Shown one piece after another: positions 1 to 10,983 of a stretch of 42,535 nucleotides of DNA. Source of the DNA: Guillardia theta CCMP2712 (taxonomy: Eukaryota; Cryptophyceae; Pyrenomonadales; Geminigeraceae). Position 1 is the stretch's first letter, and each line of letters starts with the position of its first letter. The DNA lies in the NCBI RefSeq assembly GCF_000315625.1, contig NW_005434554.1, positions 129,615-172,149 on the forward strand, in the 5' to 3' direction. Both the position numbers and the translations under genes were made by a program. Under the pieces are notes generated by a model. That model saw only the letters and a list, made by a program, of their open reading frames with translations, was not told the origin of the DNA and searched no databases.

Positions 1-1169
1 CCTCCTCCTCCTCCTCCTCCTCCTCCTCCTCCTCCTCATCCTCATCCTCATCATCATCATCTCGTTCTGCATCCTTGCATGTTCCTATTTCCAGCGAACT
101 TCTTGTGAAAAAAAAATTGATCAGTTAGTGTAAAACCGTAGAGGCTTCAACTTGTGCCAACCGTACCAGGCCCAGTCCGGATTGCCCGGCGCGCCGCGGC
201 GGCGAGTCACTGAGCCTGAGGAGTCCGGCCCTCAGGCTGGCGCGGCCCGCGGTCGCTGTCTGTCCTCGTTAACGAAAAATCCACAACCTTTTGTATTCAT
301 AAAGTGGTGTGTCCTGGTACAAATTTCACCGACAGTTCGTTAAATTTCACTAGTAACCGTTTTCAACGGTAAACGTACAGACAGTAGCCTACCGCTGACA
401 GTGGACTTGAGTCAGTTAGTTTCAAGCTGCCGCGCGGCGCGCCGGCGCCGCGTGCCGCTCGGACGCCCGGCCCGGGGGGCACTGTACTACGGTACCGCCG
501 ATGGTCACCGCCGGGTGCGCCGGGCCCGGCTAGCAGCGGGGATGAGGGGCGATTGGGGGAGGCTGTAAGGTGATTGAAAATCAAGTTATAAGTGAGACAA
601 TGGCGGCGAGGGAGCGGAGGGAGAGGGGAAGGAGGAGGGGGAGGGGGGGCAGACGACTAGAGGAGGAGGGAGAGGAGAGATAGAGGGAAGGAGGGGAAGA
701 GTGTGTTTGGAGGTATAGAAGAGAGAGAAGAAGAAGAATAGAGGCAGGGAGAGATAAGAGGGAGAGGGAGTGAGACAGGGAGAGAGAGGAGTGAATGGAG
801 AGAAGAAATTGGGGGAGAGAAGAGGAGAGGAGTGAATTCAGAGGAAGCGAACAAGGAAGATATGGGATGAGACAGGAGCAGGTGCAAGAGCGGCGAGCAG
901 AGGTTGGCACTGTTATCGGGGGGCAGTGGGAGCAGGGATTTGCAGGGGGCAGGAGGCAAGGGGGTCGATCAATGAACGGAAGGTGTAAGAGAGAGAGCAG
1001 AGAAGAGAGGCCCAAGGAACACGGGAATGATTGAGGCCCAGGAGATAAGATGGAGAAGGGGAGTGCTGGTATTGAGGGGGACGCACATATCGTTCTCACC
1101 TTCGCTGACGTCGGTACTTGCAGAAGTTCCATGGACTGAGTCGATCGCTTCCCTCACTCTTCCTCAGCC
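1..1169. other. Non-coding upstream region with CCT repeat, GC-rich block and purine-rich tract
   Basis: No convincing gene is seen. It opens with a CCT/CAT microsatellite (1-60). A GC-rich block (about 150-550) contains runs of CG-rich words and resembles in composition the blocks near 6030-6130 and 38150-38400. From about 595 to 1075 the + strand is a GA-rich tract whose open frames are Ser/Leu or Arg/Glu-rich shadows. The last 100 bases would hold the promoter and 5' UTR of the gene starting at 1170. Confidence 0.6.
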
Positions 1170-3378
1170 ATGCTAGTCAAGACTCCTCACCTCCCTCGTC
1201 TCGGCCTCCCCCTCCTCCTCATAGCCACAAGCGTCGCCTTGGAGCGCAGGCCCCTGCGAGCAGCCTTCCTGTCATGCAGCGTCGGACATGGAGGACTGTC
1301 TCGCAAGCCTTCTCATCGCGTGCAGCTGCGAGCATGCGCTGCCAGCCTTGACGGACCGGAAGACAAGAGGCCACGAGCTCTCGTCCGTGAGGCTCGCCTT
1401 GCGCTCATCCAAGCTGAGCTGGCGGAGCGACGGGCGATGGAGCTGAAGGGGAGACAAGGGATGGACCTTCTGCCCGACCTCGAGGGCTGGATCCGAGTGA
1501 AGCTGCTGTGGCGGAGGATGGGAAACGCCTTGTACCGCACGTGGATCCGAGTTTTCATGGAGGTGGCGTCCTCCGACCCCCTGCGGCTCTACAAGAGTTC
1601 GCCCTTCATGGACGAGCGGGAGCGAAAGCGGCTGATTGACGAAGCCTTTAACCAGCTGGAGCTGCATGCCGGCAGTGTTGATCGCAGGAGCTTGACGGAT
1701 GTGGTGGCGCGAGCATGGGGTAAGCTGCCGGCAAGCAGCGTGGTGGACAAGCTCATGGAAGAATGCGACGCTAACCAGGACGGACGGATCGACCGCGAGG
1801 AGTTCGAAGACGCGGTCAGAGCTCTGCTAGACTACAGCGACGCCAAGGGGATGCAAGTGCTGCTGCGGCAGCGAGCGGTGGAGGAGAGAGCAGCGATCTT
1901 GGAGGCTCTGAAGCAAGTGAAGCTCGAAGGAGGAGGAGCGCAAACCGCCAAGGACCTTGACAACCTCCGTCTCGACGGCAGAATCAAACTGTGGAACAGC
2001 GCCAGCGTCGTGCTCGACAACACGACCAACGAGCGTGTCAAGGCAGAGACTAACATCGCGAACCTTGAGGAGCAGCTCGGGCTCCGGCCGAGTCTCTTCA
2101 CGCGGTTCAGGTACGTGGGGGTTCGGTACCTCGGCATCATCGGCTTCTTGCTCCTCGTCATGGCCAACCACGCCAAGGCAACGCTGGCAGGAAGCATCGC
2201 ACAGGCGCTGGGAGCTTTCTCCTGCCTCGTCTACCTGGTCTTCGTCATCTTCGCACGTCAGATCGACCGTCTCCTCCAGAGGATCAAAGTCCACATGGCC
2301 CCAGACGGGTCTGGCCGCGACAGGTGGGCTCGTCGCGAGGCTGGTCGGCTGCTTGCGGCCTACGTGCATGGCGTTCCGATTGCAGCCGTTGCTCGTCCAC
2401 ATCCCGGGCTTCGTGAAGTTGCCGTGTACCCGCGGAGGGAGGGCGAGTGGGACATGCAGGAGCTGCAGCGCTCCATCTCTGTGGACGGATACATGTCGGC
2501 AGGGCTGAGCAAGTCGCAGCTGCACAAGCAGGCGGCGATCCAGATGACAGGGCTGATGGCTGAGGCTATGAAGCACGGCAATGCGATCGAAGGGTTTAGA
2601 TACCTCGCCGTGCTCGAGAGGTCTTCCTCCTTTCCTGACCCTCCTCCCTCCTCCTTGTCCCCTCATTCTCTTCGTTTCCCCTCCACCACTTGTCTTCCTC
2701 TACCTCCTCCTTTCATCCCTCCTGTTGTTCATTCTGCTCACTTGCCGCAGACTTGTACTCTTCAGTCAACGGCCCTTGTCGCGCGAGGATCGACAGGTGC
2801 AAGCTTCCCAGCAGGAGCCCAACAAGCTGATCGCCTTGACAGGCACTCTTGCGGTGGGGAGTAGTGCATGGGCACCGGCTGCTCAAGCAGCATGCGGCAG
2901 CGTTCGAAGGGATGGTGAAGAGCTTTCAGGTTGGCACCGACCTCGAGGAACGACTTCACTGACTGCACTGCTAGCAAGGAGACGAGCTGCATCAGGTGGT
3001 CGGGGAGCTGGAGACAGCAGGAGGCGTATCCTACGAGCGACATCTCAAGGTCCTTGCGCTCTTCCCCATCCTCCCATCTCACTTGCAGCAGATGCTCGAA
3101 GCAGAAGATGAGACGCCTCAGGGCGGCACCAGATCCCCGTCAGCTGGAAGCCAGATAGAGGCGGCGGCTGCGGCAGCGGAGGAGGAGGAGGTCGACTACT
3201 CGCAGGTCTTCATCCCCTCTTGCTCTACAAGCATGACAGCTGCTCAGGCTCTGGACACGAGCATGAAGCGATCGTTGGAGCGGCTTGACGATGCCATAGC
3301 GACAAGGTGGAAGGGAGCGTTCCGAGATTCGGCTGAGCCTGAAGCAGGTCCAAGACGGAGGCATCAGACAAGTCATGA
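1170..3378 (+). CDS. Plastid-type-presequence EF-hand protein with two membrane segments
   Basis: Exons as reconstructed: 1170-2620, 2751-2796, 2843-2929, 2975-3205, 3248-3306, 3348-3378 (634 aa; sum divisible by three). Introns after the first are only 41-46 bases; the 42-base one (3206-3247) is in frame and could be retained. The N-terminus is hydrophobic (LGLPLLLIATSVALE) and followed by an Arg-rich stretch with AAF, resembling the signal-plus-transit peptides of secondary plastids. Residues about 200-211 are a canonical EF-hand loop (DANQDGRIDREE). Residues about 320-365 contain two closely spaced hydrophobic segments. The C-terminal third is charged and helical. A calcium-responsive organelle membrane protein is inferred; I recognise no named family. 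The last exon junction gives a stop just before the convergent deaminase. Confidence 0.72.
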
Positions 3379-3394
3379 CGAGGCGAAGAACAAT

Positions 3395-4156
3395 TCAAGT
3401 GTTTGCATGTTTCTTGCGAGCATGAAGAAGCTGCTTCACTTGCTTCCGCTGCTGCCGCTCCCTCTCGATCCTCTCCTTCTCTTCCTTGCTCTGCGCATGC
3501 TCTTCGACCAGCGCGGAGCGTCGCTGCTCCCGCTGACGTGTGTCGGGGACGAGCAGCATCTCAATGCCCTGAGCTGCCGCCGCCGCCGCAACTCGCTCGT
3601 TGTCGTTCCTCACTCGCGAGAGCACACGTCGAACTCCAGCGGCCTGCAGCGCCATGAAGCAGTTCTTGCAAGGTGGCATGCTGATGTACGCGTCGCTCCC
3701 TTCCACCGCCACTCCTCTGCGTGCACAGGCAGAGATGGCATTGATCTCAGCATGCACGTCCGAGGCCATGGGCGTGTACAAGGGTGTGTTGGTGGCCATA
3801 GCGAGTACCTGCCGATCCTTCACGAGCACACACGCCATGTGCCCTCCGCGGCATCGCGAGTTGCGGGTGAGGAGGAGTACAAGGTCCATGTAGTTCTCGT
3901 CCTGGGGCAGCTCCTCCAAGTAGACCCAACCAAACCGTCGCAAGCCTCCTTCTCCCTCTTCCCTCATGGTGTCAGGAAATACTTGTGCAGGTATCCCTCT
4001 ATCGATCGGCAGCTCTGCAAGATCCTCCTCCTCTCTCCATGCTGGTCTCCTCTCCTCTCGTTGCTCGTCTTCCTCCTTCCCTCCTGACTGTTCCTTTTCC
4101 TCCTCCTCGTCCTTCACCCGCAGCTTGTCCATCGCTTCCAGCCCCGCGCACGCCAT
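3395..4156 (-). CDS. Cytidine/deoxycytidylate deaminase family protein
   Basis: Single exon, 253 aa; the start is the first in-frame ATG. The zinc-dependent deaminase signature is complete: HAE near residue 135 (His ligand and catalytic Glu) and PPCKNC near residue 160 (two Cys ligands), followed by the family's AGVRRVL strand. The sequence GGHMACVLVKD before HAE matches the first strands of the fold. Known members deaminate cytosine in dCMP, CMP or RNA, or adenosine in tRNA; the substrate cannot be set from the sequence. An acidic N-terminal extension (about 75 aa) and a Lys/Arg/Glu-rich C-terminal helix lie outside the domain. The gene converges on the EF-hand gene with 16 bases between stop codons and is head to head with the MORN gene (about 150 bases between starts). 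Confidence 0.82.
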   Translation of the reverse strand: MACAGLEAMDKLRVKDEEEEKEQSGGKEEDEQREERRPAWREEEDLAELPIDRGIPAQVFPDTMREEGEGGLRRFGWVYLEELPQDENYMDLVLLLTRNSRCRGGHMACVLVKDRQVLAMATNTPLYTPMASDVHAEINAISACARRGVAVEGSDAYISMPPCKNCFMALQAAGVRRVLSRVRNDNERVAAAAAAQGIEMLLVPDTRQREQRRSALVEEHAQSKEEKERIERERQQRKQVKQLLHARKKHANT

Positions 4157-4189
4157 TGCGTGTTCGTCCGACCCCAACACACACACCGT

Positions 4190-4309
4190 TACGTAGGGTA
4201 GGGTAATTCAAGTACAGGTGGTGGTATAAGAAAAAATATGGAGAGAGTATAGGGTGGGTAGTTCTTTTGGAGCAATGAGGGTAGGGTAGGGGGAAGAAGG
4301 AGCAACTTC
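4190..4309. promoter_or_regulatory. Short bidirectional promoter region, GGGTA-rich
   Basis: These bases separate the divergent deaminase (start 4156, -) and MORN (start 4310, +) genes, so both promoters must lie here or overlap transcripts. The + strand has repeated TAGGGT/GGGTAG words (4194-4203, 4248-4262, 4276-4292) and a TATAAGA at about 4225. The promoter role is inferred from position. Confidence 0.4.
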
Positions 4310-5098
4310 ATGGGAGAGGAGGTGAAGTACGACGACGGTGGAAGATACGTGGGAGGCGTTAGAGGAGGAGGAGGAGGAGGAGGAGGAGGAGGAGGAGGAG
4401 GACGAGGTGGTGGAGGAGGAGGAGGAACGGTGAAAGGAGGAGGGGGCGCAGTGAGGCGAGATGGGTTTGGGACCTATTTCTACCCCAACGGCGACGTGTT
4501 CCAAGGTCACTTTGTGTGCGGGAGACGACATGGGCAAGGAGTGTACAAGTACTCGGAGGGAGGCATCTACGATGGGGAGTGGTCGCACGACAAGATGCAT
4601 GGCAAGGGGAGGTTCACCTACGCATCAGGTAATGTGTATGAGGGGCTGTGGTTCGAGGACGTACCACACGGGGTGGGAAAGTTCACGGAGGGAGATGTTG
4701 TCCAGGTGATAGAGCACAACATGGGCAAGGTATGTCCTGCTTCCTCTGCTGCTCATGAAGAACTTGTAGCAGCCCCTCCTTGCTCGCTCTCTGGGCTTGC
4801 TTGGGCGGTTGGACTGATGATTATTGCGTCCACTTCTTTCGCTCCCTCATTGCTGGATTTGCATGACGATCTTGCAGGAAGTTCGACGTGAAGTGAAAAA
4901 GCAGCCACAGGAGGAGCAGAGAGATTGGCTCTCCTCCCTCTTCTCATGCAGCTCAATGCACCGCAGGTTGAATCTGCTAACACACGCCGACATGTCTCAA
5001 CTGTTTTATGGCAGTTACTCGCTCTGTACATGGAAGGGTTGAAGCCTGTTGGTGGCACTGGAGGAGTGCGCATGTGTTATGATGAAATGCAAAGGTAA
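4310..5098 (+). CDS. MORN-repeat protein with poly-glycine insert
   Basis: Exon 1 is 4310-4729, ending at AAG|GTATGT; the acceptor TTGCAG is at 4877. Residues about 50-135 form three to four MORN repeats (GFGTYFYPNG, GQGVYKYSEG, GKGRFTYASG, GVGKFTEG), which usually bind membrane lipids or scaffold cytoskeletal structures. A GGA-repeat-encoded glycine run (about 4365-4450) interrupts the first repeat. A second intron, 4967-5014 (48 bases, TTTTATGGCAG acceptor), is likely. The last exons are uncertain: one frame ends at 5042, while a more protein-like frame (LNAPQ|LLALYMEGLKPV) ends at 5098 but its acceptor is unclear. The 5' two thirds are firm. Confidence 0.7.
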
Positions 5099-5219
5099 TA
5101 AGTCAAATGAAGTGATGAAAATACAATAGAATGAGGAGAAGATGAAGTCGAAACATCCATTCCTCGCCTCCTTCCCGTGTACGCATCCCCTTCTCCTGAT
5201 CTCCTCTCGTCTTATCACC

Positions 5220-6159
5220 TCACTTCCTCTTACGCTTCTTCCGTTTCGCGTTTGCTTCATCTTCTTGCTCATCTTCACGCTTCCCCTCCCCGTCCTCCTC
5301 CTTCATATCGTTCCCATGTGCGTGAATCATCGCTCGCGCCCACATCGCTCTTCCCACTGTCTCCGCATTCCATTCACCCCCCAGTGCCTTTGCCTTGGAG
5401 CTCAGAGCCTCAGCGAAGGACAGGTAAGTCGCCAGCGTGTACTCCCTTTTCATCCCACAGCCTTCGAGCGCCTCGTCTGACATGAACGGGAAACGCTCGG
5501 GATCGATGTGCGCAAGGAGAGCGCTGGCCGTCGCTGGGCCGATGCCCTTCAGTTCGCAGAGCTTGTTCATCACATCCTTCAACTTCGTCACATTCTTCTT
5601 GTTGCCTGCGCTGTCTCCGAGCATCTTCATCACTTCCCCTGTTACTTGTTGGACCTGCTGGTTGCTGTTCTTGCGCAATTGCCCCATGAGAGGGCGGAAC
5701 TTCCCCTTCGTCAACTAACAGGCGTGAGCATTGAAGCAAGGAAAGGGCGCGGCTAACCTTCCAATTCATGACGATCTCCATATCTTCCAGTTTCAGCCCG
5801 CGATCTTGTTCCACCTTGGTCGGCAGCTTCTTTCGTAGCCATTCATCCCAGGCCAGGAGCTCCTTCTCCTTCTTCTTGGATCTCCCGACTATGCTCATGG
5901 CAGTCTGATACATGAGCAGCGCTCTACCCCATTCCTCTGCCGATGTCACCTTGAACAGCCTCCGCGCTTCTGCGCTCCCTGCTCGCTCGGCCATTGTGAT
6001 GGCAGCACTGAGTTCGTCGAGTAGTGTGCCAGCCTTCAGTGGCGGCGGGCCCGGTGAGAGTCGGTATCGTGACCGGGCCGCTGACCACCTGGACAGTGAC
6101 TGCTCTGACTCCTCCGAACGGGCCTGCAGTCGTATCCGGGTTTGCTCCAGAAGTATCAT
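5220..6159 (-). CDS. Helix-hairpin-helix protein with basic tail
   Basis: Two exons, 6159-5758 and 5714-5220, with a 43-base intron (5715-5757); 298 aa. The junction joins MNWK to LTKGKFRP, a WKLxRGKFRP-type motif that I recall from a widespread uncharacterised eukaryotic family. Residues about 205-230 carry LKGIGPATASALLA, a helix-hairpin-helix motif as in HhH DNA-repair proteins, followed by FPFMSDEAL. The C-terminus is a Lys/Arg/Glu-rich tail resembling a nuclear localisation signal. DNA or nucleic-acid binding is inferred; no glycosylase active site is evident. The first 50 codons lie in a GC-rich block and the true start may be the internal Met near residue 57. Confidence 0.72.
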
Positions 6160-7211
6160 TGCCCTCTACAGGATTTGAAATATCCATCTCAAAATTTGTC
6201 GACATCCATTGCAAATTGAAATATGGGAAGGGATATGAATGCTTTTAGAACTTTTTAAAGAAATCTCCCGCATCCGATCTTGTCGCATCATTATATTCGA
6301 AAACCTCTTCTTTCGCTCAATGCGATTCCTTGAGAAGATCTCTTTTCGAGGACAGGAGGCCGCAGGGAAATGAAAAGGTCGAAACAGCCGCATCCCACCA
6401 GGACTCTGTCGGGACTGCCAGTATCCTGAGCTTGAAACGACGCGAGTTTTGAGACCTGCCTGTCAGCAGCGGCCCCACCCCGCGGCCTCGAGAGAACAAT
6501 ATCTCGGGGTCGAGTTCTGCCCTTGTCCCCACCTATAAATCATTTTGAGGCGAGCCCGACTGATGTGGTACCTTAGATGGAAACTTTCCTTTCTTGCTTT
6601 CTAAAGTACCATGATGATGGTAGTGTAAATGGCAAGCTGGGAACGTTCCTCTTAAAGTACCATAGGAGGTCAGGCTTCCGATCAGGTTCAATCCGTGCTT
6701 GCTGACCGGTGCCGGCCTCCATGACGTAGTGCTGACAGAAATCACATGGGACACCCTTGTGTTGAAGCCGCGGGGTGCCCGGTGCCTTGGGTGGGTGGTT
6801 CAGGAGTAATCCATGGGTGGTGTGGTACTGCTAAACCTCATAACTTCTAAAAGATGTCTTTCGAATCTTCAACTCTTCGATTTACTCCAAATCATCATGA
6901 TCTCCGTGCTAAAACTCGGTACCAGAATTTATAGATGAAAGTCGAAAAGAGATTGTTTCAAGTACAGGGGCCGCATGGTGAATGGCCCCTTTGGATTACT
7001 ACCGATGAATCACGAGGGTTTTTTTTCTTCTTCGGTTTCCACCTTTATTAAAGAACCTTGACACGAAATCTCTTCATCCTCCTCCTCCACGCCCATACCT
7101 ACACGCTCTTCACACCTGCAAACTACCTCCGACTCCTTCACCCCCTCGCTAGCTCTTCAACCCCTCTTCTTGTTCCAATCTCTGTGAACACATCAGCAAC
7201 TGCAGACAGAC
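6160..7211. other. Intergenic region, no gene seen
   Basis: Head-to-head spacer between the HhH gene (-) and the homeodomain-like gene (+). Base composition swings between AT-rich (6170-6320) and GC-rich (6460-6510) blocks. AAAGTACCAT occurs twice (about 6603 and 6653) within a loosely repeated segment. Open frames are short and lack protein character. The promoter of the downstream gene should lie in the last few hundred bases, which include a T-run (7020-7030). Confidence 0.55.
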
Positions 7212-8186
7212 ATGATGGCAGATAGGACAATGGTCGACATCACGTGCGAAGCCGCGACTGAAGTCAAGAGCGAAGACATTTGCAGACTCCTGCGTAGCAA
7301 CTTTACCGAAGAGATCTTCGAACGCCTCAAGTCCCCTGGCAACAGGTCGCCTCAGGACACAGACGAAGACGAGGACATGCCCTTCAACAAGGATGGAAGC
7401 AAGCGGAGCGTCAAGCCAGCAAGCTCCAAGAGACAACAACTGACGGCTGAGGAGGCATGTGAGATCTACATGCTGAGACCTACACTGAACAAGGACGGAA
7501 GCATGAGACGAGGGAGCATGCTGCACTGCAAGTCTGTCGCACCCAAGTATGGCGTTACCCCAAAGACCATTCGCGATGTGTGGAGTGGCAGGAGCTGGGC
7601 AGAAGCCACGAAGCATCTGTGGACCCCCGAGGAAGTGAAGAGAAGGAGGGCCCTGCCCTTCGACCCCTTCCTGGAGAAGGATGACGACTCTCTACAGACC
7701 TTCTTCCGCAGCCCCATCCAAGAGCCACTCCTGAAGGAGAAGTCCAGCAACATCTGGCAGGATTTCTCGTCAAGCATCACGGGGAGGAGCAGGGAGGCAT
7801 CTCCTGTGGCTGCTGTCATCGAGCCGGCGAGCATGCAGAGCCTCTCGGGAGTCTCGAGCCCCATCCTCCAGCCCATGGTCCAGCAGCAGCTCATCCATCA
7901 ACTCCAGCACAGCGCTGAGCGGGCCAGCCCTCCTCCTTCTCTACCCACCGTGCTTCCTGGGGTGGACCGCACGGTCGTGCAGAGTCTCCTCAATGTCCTG
8001 CAGATGCAGTCGCTGCAGAAGAGCTCTGTGCAGCTGAAGAGCCCCCTGTTCAACTTCGTGAGCGGCAGCGCTCCCTGTACACTCCCGGGGATTCAGGCGT
8101 CTGTCGCCCTGACCCCAGGCTGCTTCTCGATGGCCTACAACGTCCAGCCTTGTTCCCCTACCTCCTCAGTGAGCATCAAGTACTAG
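7212..8186 (+). CDS. Homeodomain-like (HTH) DNA-binding protein
   Basis: Single exon of 324 aa starting at ATGATGGCAG. Residues about 75-145 form the conserved part: LTAEEACEIYMLRP, then VAPKYGVTPKTIRDVWSGRSW, then ATKHLWTPEE. The YGVTPKTIRDVWSGR segment reads as helix-turn-helix recognition helices, followed by Trp-rich residues. From memory this arrangement defines a large family in cryptophytes, diatoms and oomycetes. The N-terminus is acidic and the C-terminal half is low-complexity Ser/Gln/Pro/Leu (for example PMVQQQLIHQ), as in transcription-factor activation regions. Role as a transcriptional regulator is inferred. The gene converges on the F-box/LRR gene, 76 bases between stops. Confidence 0.75.
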   Translation: MMADRTMVDITCEAATEVKSEDICRLLRSNFTEEIFERLKSPGNRSPQDTDEDEDMPFNKDGSKRSVKPASSKRQQLTAEEACEIYMLRPTLNKDGSMRRGSMLHCKSVAPKYGVTPKTIRDVWSGRSWAEATKHLWTPEEVKRRRALPFDPFLEKDDDSLQTFFRSPIQEPLLKEKSSNIWQDFSSSITGRSREASPVAAVIEPASMQSLSGVSSPILQPMVQQQLIHQLQHSAERASPPPSLPTVLPGVDRTVVQSLLNVLQMQSLQKSSVQLKSPLFNFVSGSAPCTLPGIQASVALTPGCFSMAYNVQPCSPTSSVSIKY

Positions 8187-8220
8187 TGGGTTGTAAGTGT
8201 TGAGTTGCCGTGTATATCGT

Positions 8221-8226
8221 AATAAA
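8221..8226 (+). terminator. AATAAA polyadenylation signal of the homeodomain-like gene
   Basis: A canonical AATAAA lies 35 bases after the stop codon at 8186, and before the convergent gene's stop at 8263. Confidence 0.55.
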
Positions 8227-8262
8227 TACTGTACAATAGTGCGAGAGTGGCGCATCCCTGTG

Positions 8263-10983
8263 CTATTGCTGGCATGCTCCCTGTCCCCCTTGCCCCTCCA
8301 GCCTCTCCCTCAGGGCCCCCAGCAGCGGCTTCACGTTCTTGTCGTCTCTTGCCATCCCCAGCAGCTCGCTGGGTATGTTGCGAACCATCGGGTTCCCTGC
8401 GATGGACCTGAGGAGGAGAGGAGGGAACTAGTCAAGTCGAGGGAGCGGGAGGAGTGGGAGCAACTCACAGGCTGTAGAGCCAAGTCATCTCCAGCAGAGA
8501 GCCCTGCTCATGGATCATCAGCAAAGAGAGGTTAAGAGGGCTGGCTGACCACTTGGACGATGCGGTTGCCCTCCACGTCGAGGTGCCGCAACGATGTCAG
8601 TGTTGCGATGTCGTCGTGCAGCTGCGAATGAAGTCAGAGGAGGAGGCCGGGGAAGGGTCAAGAGTGGTGGCCGTTGGAAGATCAGATGAAGTTGGGAGGT
8701 GAAAGATGAGGCAAGATTGTTGGGTGGCACAAGATCAAGTACCGAATCCAATTTGTTCTGGTACAACCCAAGCCATCTCAGCTTGCGCAGTTGAAGGATG
8801 CAAGAGCTTGGAAAGGGTCAGAGGAGGAAAGGGGAGCGGTGGGGGAAGAGGAGAGGGGGAGGGGAAGGGAGACAGGGAGAGGGAGAGGGAGAGGGAGAGG
8901 AAGGTCCTCACGGGATGGGCCCTGAGAGCGAACACAGGGAGGCAGAGAGAACCATCAGGGTAGAGAGGCAGCCAAGGGAGTCTGGTAGGGTCGTGACGGA
9001 GTTGGAGTGGATAGATAGGTGTGCTCTGCGAGGAAGGTGAGAAGGAAGGGGAGGCTAGGGAACGGGATGTTACAGGTTCCTGCAGGACAGGGTCCACATG
9101 GGGAAGCCTGACAGGCTGGTCTTGACAGAGGTTCAATGTCAACTCTATGATCGCAAGGTTTGCTCACCTTGTAGAAATCGAGGGAGAGGATGGTGTTGTT
9201 GCAGAGCTCGTGCATGTCGCCCGTGTTGCTGAAGAGAGATTCGTTCCGCCCGACCGAGAAAGTCTGCAATCTAGGATGTTGCAGGAGGTACGCCGGGATC
9301 TTCTTGAGATCGTTGGAGTGGACGTGGAGCTGGCACAGACTAGTCATGTCAAGGACAAAGTCTGACACAAAGGCAGGTAAGACAACGTTGAAAGCACAAC
9401 ACCTCTACCGGGCAGGCTCTGCAGTCGATTCGAAGTCATGTTCAGGTAGGTCAAACAACCCAGACTTGTCAGCATGTCCGGGAACACGCCGATGTTGTTT
9501 CTCCCCTGCAACCCCCCACTCACTGGCGATCAGCAAAGCGCCTCCACTTCCACCTCACCAGCTCAAGTTTCGTCAAACTCGACATGCTCTGCACGCACTT
9601 TGGTAGCCAAGTCAACCAACACTCGTGCAAGCTGAAGGTTCGCATGTTCACGAAGTTGTCAAATTTCTCCAAGCAGCGGTCCTGCAGAGTGTTTGACCCA
9701 AGGTTCAGCCGGGTGAGCGAGCTGAGAAGCGACATCTCGGGGGGCAGATCAAACACCCCCCCGCCCTGTGCTTGCAGCTCCAGCACCTCCAGCCTCGTCC
9801 ACTGCTTCACTTCTGCGGGCAGACGCGTGAAGTTGTTGCAAGATAGATCGAGACACTTGAGGTCCAAGTCCAGCAGCCAGGTCGGGAAGCCATCGTCGCT
9901 CATCCGCAGCCCCGAGAGGTCTACGTCACTCAACAAGTTGAACGCGAGTGTCACCGGGATCGCCGTCCGGGCTCCTTCCGGGTCCCCATCATTTCCTAGA
10001 GCGAGAACTTCCAGGTTGGTGAAGCGGGTGATCCAGCCGGGAACGTTGGGGATCGCGTTGTACCCGAGGTCGAGGAACTGCAGGTTAGCGAAGCTTCTGA
10101 TCACCGCTGGGAACTCGTTCAGACAGTTCCCTCCCAGGATGAGGGTGGTAAGGTTTGTGAGCTGATCGTAGCTTCGAGGCAGCTTCCTAAGGCGATTCAT
10201 GGAGAGGTTAAGGTGCTTCAGCCTTTCCAGGTTTGTGAGGACAGACAGGTCTTCCACATTCTCATTGAACAAGTTCCCTCCCAGATCGAGGTGCTCCAGC
10301 CTGGTGCAGATGTAGAATGCATCCTGGAACGGCGCGATACTTGAGATGTCCAGGTGTCCGAGGTCCAGCAAAGTCAAGTTTGGCAGGTCAGAGAGCATGA
10401 CCAGAGTCTCTTCGATCCCTTGGTCTTGCAACCCACAATCAGACAACTTCAAGCTGGTCAGTTCTGTATTCTCGGACAAGACCCTGATCAACGTCGTACT
10501 AGTCAGATCCTCCCGCCTCAGTTCGCTCGCGCACTCAAAGTAGTCCTGGTCTGTTGAGCCGTCTACCCATTCTTGAAAGCCGGTTGAAATATCCAGCTCT
10601 GTCAGTTTGCACTTGGCTCTTGCCACGATGTTCTCGAGTCTTTCGTCATTCAGAGGGATCAGGGCAGGCCATCGAAATCTCCTCCAAAACTGATCTGATT
10701 CTAGAAGCTGAGCCCACCTTTTGCATACACACCGAGCTACAACATGTAGGCAATGTTCAGTCGTGAAATGAATAATCAGCAAATCGCATGCCAGGAGAAA
10801 TTGGACTACAATTAGGAATGATGCTCACAAAGGAATTATTGATCAGGACAGAAGACACCTACCTCGCAGAAGCGCAGGGATATTTAGTTCGAGCTCTTGC
10901 AAACATATCGCGAGCTCCTCGTCTCTCATAGACACATTCATGCTTGTTTCCCCTTCCGTCTTGCTCAGCCTGTGTAATCTCAT
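8263..10983 (-). CDS. F-box-like leucine-rich repeat protein, nine exons
   Basis: Reconstructed exons: 10983-10863, 10736-9559, 9505-9409, 9361-9168, 9054-8912, 8806-8743, 8621-8550, 8503-8469, 8407-8263 (682 aa, sum divisible by three). The fifth exon's acceptor is the least certain. Splicing the first intron creates an F-box-like N-terminus: a Leu/Ile helix (NIPALLRARCVCKRWAQLL) then FWRRFRW, as in F-box proteins that recruit SCF ubiquitin ligases. Some 18-20 leucine-rich repeats follow, many with LxxLDLGxNxLxxLP spacing (LDLGGNLFNENVEDL, LNLGSNTL, LHVHSNDLKKIP, LGLYQNKLDS, LDVEGNRIVQV). Every later junction keeps the LRR register, for example LTKLEL|GRNNIGVFP and GPI|PSCILQLRKLRW. It probably selects ubiquitylation substrates; the alternative start is the Met at 10941. 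Confidence 0.83.

Noticed and set aside
581-1132. Long Ser/Leu-rich open frame on the minus strand
   Set aside because: It is the shadow of a GA-rich low-complexity tract; no domain, no codon periodicity and other frames are equally open.
1827-2666. 279-residue minus-strand open frame
   Set aside because: Antisense to the EF-hand gene's first exon; composition is His/Leu/Arg-rich shadow sequence.
2996-4087. Long + strand open frame continuing through the deaminase
   Set aside because: After about 3306 it only mirrors the deaminase gene; a 41-base intron gives a natural stop at 3378.
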